A stretch of DNA of 64,000 nucleotides. Source: Pholiota molesta. Its lineage: Eukaryota; Basidiomycota; Agaricomycetes; Agaricales; Strophariaceae. Made by a program: the position numbers and the translations under genes. This document shows, in pieces, positions 54,104 through 64,000 of this stretch. The DNA is taken from positions 434,001-498,000 of the forward strand of contig JACGCK010000017.1 of NCBI GenBank assembly GCA_014925825.1, written 5' to 3'. How positions within the stretch are numbered: position 1 is the stretch's first letter; each line of letters starts with the position of its first letter. The notes under the pieces were generated by a model. The model had not been told where the DNA came from. It saw only the letters and a program-made list of their open reading frames with translations, and did no database searches.

Positions 54104-56745
54104 TTAGTGCGGACCTTTGGCAGGTTCAAAGATGGGGAGAGGGTGTGCTTCTGTGTTCAACACATACCCTGAAAATCATTCATGTGAATGTTTTGATCCG
54201 CGACATGAAGGAACGACTTACGATCCAGAGGTATCACGTCAGAACTCGCAAATAAGAGATACAAATACTTGAGTGTCTCGCTCTAAAAATCCCATTAGCT
54301 GCATCATCCCAGCGCCAGCAAAAGCCGAACGCACCAAGAAGAACGTCTCCATCTTATCCTCCAGGCGCGCTGGATTCTCGTCGACGTTGATGATCGTCGC
54401 GTACCCGCCGCCCTCGACGCGGCAGTGCCTCTCGATGGCCTGGAATATCCGCCAGCCGTGGTCGCGGTAGAGCTGGTCGCCCGTGAGGCGGTACGCGAGG
54501 AAGAGCGACTCGACGGTCTCGGGGCGCAGCATGTAGCGCGCGTCGTAGGGCGGGAATTCGCCGATTCTGTGGGCAAGGCGTTGGGTTAGCGAGGGGGTGG
54601 GGGAAAGGGGGTATCGAGCGGGTGGATAGCTTACGCAGCGCCTTTGATGTACCAATCCGGGGGTGCGTTCGGCAGGACGTCCATCCCGTCGCTGGGCACC
54701 CTGAAGTAGACGATCTCGGGCGATAGCCCACTGCATAAGGATCCGTCGGTCAGCGTCTCTGCCCGTGGGACATGTTACTTTGGGATGAACGCACGTTGCG
54801 GTATCATGCGTATTCATGCACGTCTTGACAAGCTCCACGCCCGTCTGCCAATCGCGCTTGCCCTTCTCGGAGAGCTCCTCGGGTCGCGGGGGCACGGAGA
54901 CGTGCTGCTTCAGTGCGCCGGTGCGTGTGGCGCCCAGCATGAGAGAACCGCCGAGGAAGCAGACGAGGTGGTCTTGCTTCGGTGTGAGGCGCCATACCCT
55001 TTGGTTGATGCGTGTCAGTGTTAATGTCAGTGCGTGTGTTGGCTGGTAGCATGCTTACAGTTCGCCCTGTGGTCCGTTTTCGGCGACGAGCTCGGATGTA
55101 TAGGTCATTTTGTTGCCCATGCTCTTTTGGACGAGGTGGTTGTGGATACCGTCCATGGCGTCGTCGTACATCTGGTTGATAGGGTTAGTTTGGAGTGTAT
55201 GAGTTATGGGAACGTTACTTGCCTCACGATAAATGTCTTCCGAATTATTCTGGTACGTTGATTAATGAATAAATTTCGGCCAAAGAAATTTGAGGATCTG
55301 CTTACAGTTTGGAGATATTGTTTTCTATTCAAGTGACGGAAGTTAGAATGCTGCACCTGAAGATATATAGTTGGGCTTACAGGAGGTATTCGTAGAACGA
55401 GTCGCCACGGGAGCCAAGACGAATAGTAGACGTCTCGTATTGTCCGTTGTCGATGCTGTAAATCCTAAGTAAAGAAGTGGTCGAGAAAGAAAGTCAGAGT
55501 ACTGACTTCATGAATATAGAAGCCAATCCATGGGGAAGACGAGCGCGCTTGATAACTTGCATGACCTGCACTGAACTGAGCATATGGCCATTGCCAAACC
55601 CAATTTGAACGCACTTTAACAACCGCCTTCCAATAATCCTCGTTTCCGGTTAGGTAGCTCAGATATCGGAACTCCAATTGGAGGGTTCCGATCTCGGCAA
55701 TGCTGGTCAGCCCCGGAAAGTCGTCGGTGTGGTACCCCTTCTGCTGCGCGAGGTTGATCACAGGCAGTGGTATGCCGAGGTCCGTTTCGAATGCAGGCAT
55801 CATCCGGTCCGCGAGGTCGATGGCCTTCTCGAGATAAAGAGAATCATGTCCGAAAGGTGGTATGTGGACAGTAGGCCACCGAGTACCCGAATTGTAGTCT
55901 AACCAGCCCGGTGAGCTGGCAAAAGGGTCTCTAAATTGTATGGAACGTACCTCGAATGTGCTGAACCTATCGTCTCGGTCGAATGTGAGCTTCTCCGCAA
56001 CCCACTTTCTCGCGCGTATGTATTCGTCTTGGAGGCCCATTATTTGCATGGTGTCCAGCACATCGACGACCATGTACCCTATGCCTCCCGCTTCGGTGAG
56101 ATTTGAGCCTCTTTTGTCGATGGGGTGATATTCATCGTCGCCCATAGCGTCTCGTTCTGGAGAAACAGGATCTTCATTAGCCGCCATGGATTCTGCGCTG
56201 CCAATAGACCCTCACCATATGCATGCCATGAATGCTACGGATAACGTCAATCCCAAGGTTCTTTCTGGCACTAGTAGATGGTAACGAACCTTGAAAGCTG
56301 AGACGATAGCGTTGCGTTTTGGAACATCCGCTGGAAGGAATGTTTTTGGAGAGTGATGAGCTACCGGAGCTGCATCATAGTGGTCCGAAAACCCAATCCA
56401 CTCGTCAATGAAGGATGCAACGATCGCAGGATTCTGTATATGTTCGAGCAAATTTAACTCCCCGCCCACGGAAAGCTCAGAGAGTACGCACCAAATATAG
56501 ATATACAGCAATAGAGAGTAATACAGGTATCCAAAGGACCGTTGACGACAACGAAGAGGATGGACTGCCAGCGTTCGTGCCCTACGCCATGTTAAGAATA
56601 GACAATTATGATGATGAGAGCCTTGTTCCCTTCGGGGTGACATTGACACGGAATGACAGACCTCTTTTGGCTTTTTCTGGGTATCGGTGGCCTTCTTCGT
56701 AGGAGGATCCTTCCTCAACTTCCTGCGCTGGCGAGAATCGCTCAT
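54104..56745 (-). CDS. GH47 alpha-1,2-mannosidase, 16 exons, one base missing
   Basis: Exons on the minus strand: 54104..54168, 54222..54282, 54335..54566, 54635..54730, 54795..54998, 55059..55171, 55222..55248, 55306..55324, 55381..55464, 55507..55565, 55615..55898, 55951..56156, 56216..56234, 56290..56433, 56492..56581, 56662..56745. A short basic tail and signal anchor (about 41-58, VLWIPVLLSIAVYLYL) fix it in the ER or Golgi membrane. GH47 motifs are abundant: SNLTEAGGIGYMVVDVLDTM, IAEIGTLQLEFRYLSYLTG, LGSRGDSFYEYLLKQYLQT, HLVCFLGGSLMLGATRTG, THDTATGLSPEIVYF, and the terminal calcium-binding NTEAHPLPIF. Exon 55615-55898 is 284 bases, one short of a multiple of three, breaking the frame near 55850. 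One intron starts with GC (55221). Confidence 0.85.
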
Positions 56746-57268
56746 CAGACCAGCCGTTGTCGTCGTCAAAAGTTGGAGTGAGTTGCGATCATTTGCCGCT
56801 TGCGGCTGTCTCTCTCGACGCCAAGCATTGACCCGCCAGCTCACGTGGTATCGATCATGATCTAATGATCGCTCGAACCTGACATCGAAGCAACAGCCTC
56901 AGGCTGCAACCACAACTCTTACCGAACTCCTACCAAACGTCGAGGCACTCTGACCGGGAACTCGTCATGCTGAGTCACTTGTGCATTTCTGAGTGAATAT
57001 AGCAATGTCATTACGACGCGCGTATTTACTGTCAAAATCTCATGCACGCACGACTTGATATCATCACAATATCATCAATGCTATGACTCGATACCGCCTC
57101 CGATGTTGCCATCATAAAACTCTTTGAACGACTCCAATACGATTATGGTTCAACTAAAACTTCCTATATAAACGCCATAAACGGACCTCTCGATTGCACT
57201 ACTCTACACTATCCTCGCTCCAAAAGCAGCACAAGGACACAACATATCAACCAACCAACAACCAACTT
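56746..57268. promoter_or_regulatory. divergent promoter region with a TATA box
   Basis: About 520 bases between divergent genes. A TATATAAA element at 57165-57172 sits about 100 bases before the ATG of the RNA-repair gene, placing transcription start near 57195-57200. Confidence 0.55.
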
Positions 57269-59881
57269 ATGGATGTCACTTTCCAGAAATATGGAGGCGC
57301 TCTCGCTCTCGTCGGACCAGCTGTGGACAGCTTCGCCCATACCGCTTTGAACTCTAACGATTTCCCAAACCAAAATGTTGTGCCTCTCACCTCAGGGTAC
57401 CACATCACCATTGCCACGAAAGACGAGCTACGAAGCCTTACGCCGGAACAACACCTCCAAGTCAAGTCCATCCGACCCGACACACGATATATATTCTCAG
57501 CGGGACTTGGAGGAAAACCACACGCCGGAGCCTACTGGGTCGTCATCATCTGGGCTGCAGGGCAGCAGATTCGGAAACAGCTCGGGCTGCCTCCCAAACA
57601 TTTCCACATCACACTCTCCGCCGCCGATGTACACGACGTGGACAAAGGCATCGAGTCTCTTCTACTCGAGGAGCAGCTTCCCTCGACTCATAGTGTCGAA
57701 TTCCTGGACCATACCGCCTTCACCTTGTATTTTTTTGGGCAGCATGAAATTGCTCTGAATTATTGCTCCCGACTTATTCTTCTGGATTCCACGTCCTACA
57801 AAGGGTTTCTGAGAATCGCAGACATCTGGCTGATCAAGGATCAGGTCAAGTTAGCTATGCTGGCCTATGCCTGTGCGTATCAGCGCACGGCAGACGACAA
57901 ACTCAAGAAATACTGCTTGAAGAAGCTCGTTGAATGCTCAAAGGGAACAGAATGGGGTGCCGTCTTTCAGGAGCACGAGATGACGCAGATCGACGAATTC
58001 AAAATCATTTCATCTTTTTTGCTACTCCTATGGTCTGCCGACCTAAAAGAGGCGCTCAGCGATCTGAAACTAGCGCCTTCTTTGCTTTTAGAATCACGAC
58101 AATCACTATACATCCCTTCGCCTTTGAGATCGCCTGATACGTACAAGCTCCCCCGATTTTTCCGTTGGATCGTCCCATTTCACCTAGCGGTAATGTCGAC
58201 GCCGCGTAATGAAGATGATATCACAGCGCTTTCTGCTCCGTATCTCGGTATACGACATGTATTAACGCTCACAGAAGAGACACCATTACCCGCGTCTTGG
58301 TTCAGCAACAAGGCGATCACCAACACCTTCCTTCCCATCCCCAACTTCCATCCGCCGTCGATCGAACAGATGGATCTCATCATAAAACTAGTCGGCGACT
58401 CGAAGAAACGTCCGCTTCTCGTCCACTGCGGAGGTGGCAAAGGACGCGCAGGGACGGTGATCGCGTGCTATCTAGCAGCATTCGGATTCCAAAAACCGAT
58501 CGCAGACCAAGACCACCCAGAAATGCCCGCTGTTGAGGCTATATCAACGCTGCGCTCTCTTCGGCCTGGGAGCTTAGAAACCTCTCAGCAAGAGGCCTTC
58601 GTTTCGAAGTGGTGCAGCACAATCTGGAAGCGCCAATCAGTCTATCCCGAAGTGCAGTCGGAGCCTCCGCCGTGCCCGATGGAGGTCGAAGGCAAGCTGA
58701 CGCGGGACTACGATTTGGTGATGCTCGTCGGCCTTCCGGGATCTGGCAAATCGTGGTTTTCAAATTCCCTTCTCGCGCGCGAGCCGGCGAAATGGCTCCG
58801 CATCTCGCAGGACGACTCCGGCAGCAGGGACGCATGCGAGACGGAGATCAGCCGCGCTCCCAAGGGCAAGCGCGTTCTCCTGGACCGCTGCAATACGTCC
58901 GTCGCCGACCGGAAGCTCTGGATGCAGCTGGCGTCCAACTGGTGCGCGTCCCCGATCTGCGTGTGGTTCGACTATGACAGGGAGCTTTGTACGTCGCGGG
59001 CGCAGATGCGCGCCGGCCATCCGACGCTGCCGCCGGGGAGTCGCGTGCGCAATGCGGTGGAGCAGATGCAGAAGATCTTCGTAAGGCCGGCGCTTGGGGA
59101 GGGGTTCAAGGCCATTGTTGTCGTGCGTTCGATTGCGGCTGCTCAAGAGGCTATTCTGCGGCTTTCGGCCCCATTGACGATGTACAAGTTTCCGCGGACG
59201 CCCCATCTGATTGATGTTGGTGCAGCGACTTCCGACGATGTTCATGTCGACATTTCTTCATTGGCTGATATACGCGGCCACGTCATCATCACCGAGAAAA
59301 TCGACGGCGCGAATATGGGCTTTTCACTCTCTTCGGATCGTTCTCGCATTCTAGTCCAAAACAGGTCACACTACGTTAACTCCTCTACTCATGAACAGTT
59401 CAAAAAGCTTGGATTGTGGGTCGAACGACACGAGGAAGAGCTGCGGAATATCCTTGACCGCGATCCTTACTTCCCCGAACGCTACATCTTGTACGGTGAA
59501 TGGATGTTCGCGACGCATTCCATTCCTTACGCGGAACTCCCGGACTACTTCATAGCCTACGAGATCTTCGACCGATCGACGCAATCCTGGGCGGACACGA
59601 AGGCTTTGCATGCCCTTTTGAGGGATACGACGATAGCCTCGGTCCCTGTTCTTCATGAAGGGAGCATGCCCGCAGAGGCAGCGCTGTTGGAAATGATTCA
59701 GAAACAATCGCAGTTCTACAATGGACGAGTGGAGGGTATCTATGTGAAGGTAGAGGTGAATGGCCAGATTAAATCTCGCGGAAAGGTTGTCAGGAGTGAT
59801 TTCATTGCTGGAAACGAGCATTGGACACGAGGAGGTATTCGGGTGAATACTTTGCGCTTAAGTGCTGAATCAGATCCCTAG
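57269..59881 (+). CDS. multidomain RNA-repair enzyme: 2H-like, TPR-like, phosphatase, kinase, RNA ligase
   Basis: Single exon, 870 residues. The first ATG is at 57269; the open frame before it has no ATG and lies around the likely transcription start. Domains in order: a 2H phosphoesterase-like region with two HIT motifs (H45 in GYHITIA, H113 in FHITLS); helical TPR-like repeats (about 140-235); a dual-specificity phosphatase (about 285-455) with the CX5R loop HCGGGKGRAGT (C387, R393); a P-loop polynucleotide-kinase-like domain (about 480-625) with GLPGSGKS (488-495) and LLDRCNT; and an Rnl2-type RNA ligase (about 640-870) with EKIDG (nucleotidyl Lys677), YGEWMF, EGIYVK (822-827) and KSRGK (835-839). 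Together these could trim, phosphorylate and seal broken RNA ends. No targeting signal is seen. Confidence 0.9.
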   Translation: MDVTFQKYGGALALVGPAVDSFAHTALNSNDFPNQNVVPLTSGYHITIATKDELRSLTPEQHLQVKSIRPDTRYIFSAGLGGKPHAGAYWVVIIWAAGQQIRKQLGLPPKHFHITLSAADVHDVDKGIESLLLEEQLPSTHSVEFLDHTAFTLYFFGQHEIALNYCSRLILLDSTSYKGFLRIADIWLIKDQVKLAMLAYACAYQRTADDKLKKYCLKKLVECSKGTEWGAVFQEHEMTQIDEFKIISSFLLLLWSADLKEALSDLKLAPSLLLESRQSLYIPSPLRSPDTYKLPRFFRWIVPFHLAVMSTPRNEDDITALSAPYLGIRHVLTLTEETPLPASWFSNKAITNTFLPIPNFHPPSIEQMDLIIKLVGDSKKRPLLVHCGGGKGRAGTVIACYLAAFGFQKPIADQDHPEMPAVEAISTLRSLRPGSLETSQQEAFVSKWCSTIWKRQSVYPEVQSEPPPCPMEVEGKLTRDYDLVMLVGLPGSGKSWFSNSLLAREPAKWLRISQDDSGSRDACETEISRAPKGKRVLLDRCNTSVADRKLWMQLASNWCASPICVWFDYDRELCTSRAQMRAGHPTLPPGSRVRNAVEQMQKIFVRPALGEGFKAIVVVRSIAAAQEAILRLSAPLTMYKFPRTPHLIDVGAATSDDVHVDISSLADIRGHVIITEKIDGANMGFSLSSDRSRILVQNRSHYVNSSTHEQFKKLGLWVERHEEELRNILDRDPYFPERYILYGEWMFATHSIPYAELPDYFIAYEIFDRSTQSWADTKALHALLRDTTIASVPVLHEGSMPAEAALLEMIQKQSQFYNGRVEGIYVKVEVNGQIKSRGKVVRSDFIAGNEHWTRGGIRVNTLRLSAESDP

Positions 59882-59957
59882 CTATGCTTATATGTTTTGT
59901 TGGTAGCATTCTGATGCCTCAGAAATGTTGTGCACCCATACGAGGATATTAGAATTA

Positions 59958-60283
59958 TTCCATGGGATTGTACAGCTATAAAATAGAGAATACAGTGGAA
60001 TTCATTTGTAAAGTCTTCGCGAGCTTTCCAAAGACTTGTGACTCTCAAATTCCTTGCGTAGGATTCCAGGTCAATAAACCCTTGTAATGATCACTTGCAT
60101 TCTAATGGATGCTATTATAGAACTGCGTTGCAAATGTCAGAAGTGTCCCGAACATTTTATGGTGTTTTATGACATTGTGATAAAGCTTCTATTACCCTAC
60201 GTTTGTGACCAGTGTATGGGATCTTAACAGAACTTATAAGATTCCTTCGCCAAGTGGTGTAGAGGGCGCTTTTCTTGGCGATG
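59958..60283 (+). repeat. dispersed repeat, copy 2 of 2
   Basis: Same unit as at 30691-31003, same orientation, about 326 bases. It carries a small insertion near TTTTATGGTGTTTTATGAC relative to copy 1. It fills most of the gap between the RNA-repair gene and adenosine kinase. Confidence 0.85.
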
Positions 60284-60319
60284 GAGTTGCGGGGAATCAG
60301 TGGGCATAGATTAGATTAG

Positions 60320-61752
<1,433 letters not shown>

Positions 61753-62460
61753 GCGCCTCGATGCCAGCAGGATACAGTCATTCAACAGGAAGCGCGCGAT
61801 AGCCTGCTCGCACGATATCTGACCGTCGCAAGAACTTCTCAACAAGTTCGCGAGAGCTTTTTCAACAGAGCTCGATAGGGCTTTTCAACAAGGTTCACTC
61901 ACACAGGAGGACACATGCTCGGACGCGGCTGGCGTCATTCCGGATGCGTAGGATACTGTTTTACATATGTAGATTGGAAAACATGTAGGGTATTGGTTTT
62001 GGATGTAGATTGCGCGCTGCACGCGATGCGTGACGTTGGATAGCGACCAATGAGGAACGGCCAGTACGACGACCGTGCCAATAAGAAATGAACCTAATAC
62101 AAAGTGAGCGTCAAATCGAACGCCGAGAAGAACAAGAATTAAGCATGGTGTGACATAGTGTATAAAATAGTGCGAGAATAAAAAATGAGCAACCCAGTCG
62201 TTGTAATTTATGGAGCGTACTACTGCTACTTGACCTGTGTTCCAGATGTGATTAGCTTCGACGAGATATGGAGCTAATTTACAATTAATGAATGGCGCAT
62301 GTTTCATTGTCCGATAAGAATCGAATACTTAAAACCCGGGAAAAGCGTGAAGAAATGACGGTAGAGGGGGACATGGAGTAAGGAAAGAAACAGAGGCGGC
62401 GAATTGTGCATGCAAGAAGGGATATATATTCGAGAAGAAAAATTCAACATCAAGGAATCG
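61753..62460. other. intergenic, convergent 3' ends
   Basis: About 700 bases between convergent genes. A hydrophobic minus-strand frame at 61885-62307 has no support. Confidence 0.5.
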
Positions 62461-64000
62461 TCAGGGTGGTGGGGATTCTGCAAGTGATTCCTAAGGTAAA
62501 AGGCGCAAAACGAGTTGGTTGAGAAAGAAAAAAAATGCCGCGTGCTTGAACTCACCTGTGTCAACAGCTCAGCTTTTAATTCGAAATACGTCAGCGAATA
62601 CCAAAGCACAAGACAAGCAGGAGAACGCATACCGGGATTCAGCATCGGCTCTCCATCCTCTGTCAGTATATGTTCCATGGGCTCCGGCCGCCGAAACGAC
62701 AGCGACCCATACCCATGCAACCCGCCCATCCCATCCTCCATGCCCCGCTCCACATCCATCGCCTCCTCCTCCCCCGCGTTCCCCGCGCCGTCGCCCTCCG
62801 CCTCCCGCTCGCGCAGCCGCCGCTCCTCCGCCTCCCTCTCCCGCTGCCGCTTCTCCTCCGTCTCCGCGGCCTGCAGCAGCACCGCCTGCACCGCCGCGAC
62901 GACGTCCGCCGCCGTGAGCTCCGCGCCGCCCTCGAGCGCGGGGTCGATGCACGACGCGATACCGGAGTCGGAAAGCGACGCGGACGAGTTCGGCGGCTCC
63001 GTGCGCGCGGTGCTGCTGCTGCCCGCGGACGGGCTGCCGCCGGCGCTGTGGTACAGTGGGGGCGGGGGCGGCTGCGGCGGGGGCGAGCGGCCGGTGTGGT
63101 ACGCGTTCGTGTGCGGGCGGTAGTGCGGGGAGGGGTAGTACATGGACATCGTGTAGCCGATGGCGCCGACGTTCGGGGGGAGGGGCCCGTTCTGCCAGGG
63201 CGGGGGGTACTCGGGCCATGGCGGGCCTGTGCGTACGGACGATGTGGGGAGGCCGAGCTGCGCTGGGCGAGGGGGGATGTAGGCTTTGATGATGTGGGTT
63301 GAGGACAGCGGCTGAGAGAAGGGAAATGCGACGTACGGGTTGTGGTTGCGGTGTGCGAGCGGTAGTAGCTTGAGGGTCCGGAGCTGGTGGGAGCTCCTTG
63401 GTAGGTCTGGACGGGAAGGCTGGTCGCCTTTTCCTTTCCTTTCAGTGAGGAGGGTGTTCCGCTGCGACTTCGGCTGTCGTCGTCGTCCTTGCTCCCCTCG
63501 ATGGGTTCTATCACGACCCCATGGTGTCTGATAGGCGTCAATAGAGCACACACGTCTAAAAGAGTGGCACTCACCTCGATTTCTGGTGTCTCCTTAGCGC
63601 ATCCGTCTAACACCTCACGATTAGTATATAGCACCTCAGAACAGCAAGCAGCACGACATTACCCGCGTGAAATTCGCATCGCATTGCGGACAGGCACTGC
63701 ATACAGATCAGCGGGGGGCGCACGCAGAGGAGGAGGGGCGCACGCACAAACTAGGCATGGAGTGCAGCTTCGTCGTCCGCTGATGGCGCTTGAGGTCGGC
63801 CTCGCGCGCGAACTGCTTGTTGCAGCCGTTGATCTTGCACGGCCAGACGCCGGTGGCGACGGGCTTCTTGCGCTGCGCGCGCTTCTTGAGCGACGAGGAC
63901 TCGCCGGGGCTCGCTGGCGGGTCGGCCATGTCAGGCGCGGCGCCCGCGTCGGGGTGGAGGAGGTAAGTGGGCTGCCAGACACTCACGGGCGTGCCGTCCG
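62461..64000 (-). CDS. C2H2 zinc-finger transcription factor, 5' partial
   Basis: Exons in the window: complement(62461..62490, 62556..62572, 62633..63283, 63337..63527, 63575..63606, 63663..63696, 63748..>64000). The gene continues past the window end. Two adjacent C2H2 fingers are built across three exons: CKINGCNKQFAREADLKRH, then CPQCDANFTRTDALRRH, with linker HSMPSFA. A long Pro/Ser/Tyr-rich region follows, then a charged coiled coil (EKRQREREAEERRLRE, near the C terminus) and a conserved tail (EPMLNPAELLTQESLAESPPP). The tail comes from one 17-base and one 30-base exon. It is a predicted DNA-binding regulator in the nucleus; targets unknown. Confidence 0.85.

Noticed and set aside
57194..57268. 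25-residue N-terminal extension of the RNA-repair protein
   Set aside because: No ATG in this part, and it overlaps the likely transcription start set by the TATA box at 57165.

Overview
This window is nuclear DNA from an agaricomycete (mushroom-forming) fungus. The evidence is dense, mostly intron-rich genes whose introns are usually 45 to 65 bases with GT-AG ends (three are GC-AG), plus protein families typical of Agaricomycetes: tandem F-box genes, an orphan seven-helix receptor-like protein, UstYa/DUF3328 proteins, a single-helix 'NPYIGLDELY' family protein, an AA9 lytic polysaccharide monooxygenase and a GH28 exo-polygalacturonase. I joined exons by hand. Nearly all models close in frame at the usual length of their family, which is the main support for them.

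Left part (1-7.3 kb): the 3' end of a nucleotidyltransferase-like gene, a 607-residue conserved fungal protein, an ambiguous membrane-protein region and a mitochondrial membrane protein. Accessory block (8.1-21.0 kb): two UstYa-type oxidase genes flank a pair of duplicated GNAT acetyltransferases, a single-helix membrane protein, an orphan 7TM protein and a small secreted precursor carrying four copies of the octapeptide DTAWLRSL. This looks like an undescribed UstYa-dependent ribosomal-peptide (RiPP) locus and is one of the two main discoveries here.

Middle (21.4-45.9 kb): siroheme synthase (MET1-type), a non-catalytic Ubp2-like protein, a Lam/Ltc1-type sterol-transfer protein (GRAM, VASt, membrane anchor), a 16-exon ABCA-type transporter, an AA9 LPMO facing a 20-exon GH28 enzyme, an RWDD2-like protein and a class I aminotransferase. 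These are mostly housekeeping or plant-polymer degradation genes.

Right part (46.4-64 kb): two F-box genes (one frameshifted), a TauD-type dioxygenase, a head-to-head ribosomal pair (eL21 and uS4), a GH47 alpha-mannosidase with one base missing, a single-exon 870-residue protein combining 2H phosphoesterase-like, TPR-like, dual-specificity phosphatase, P-loop kinase and RNA ligase domains (the second main discovery, a self-contained RNA-repair enzyme), adenosine kinase, and a C2H2 transcription factor running off the end. A dispersed repeat of about 320 bases occurs twice, near 30.7 and 60.0 kb.
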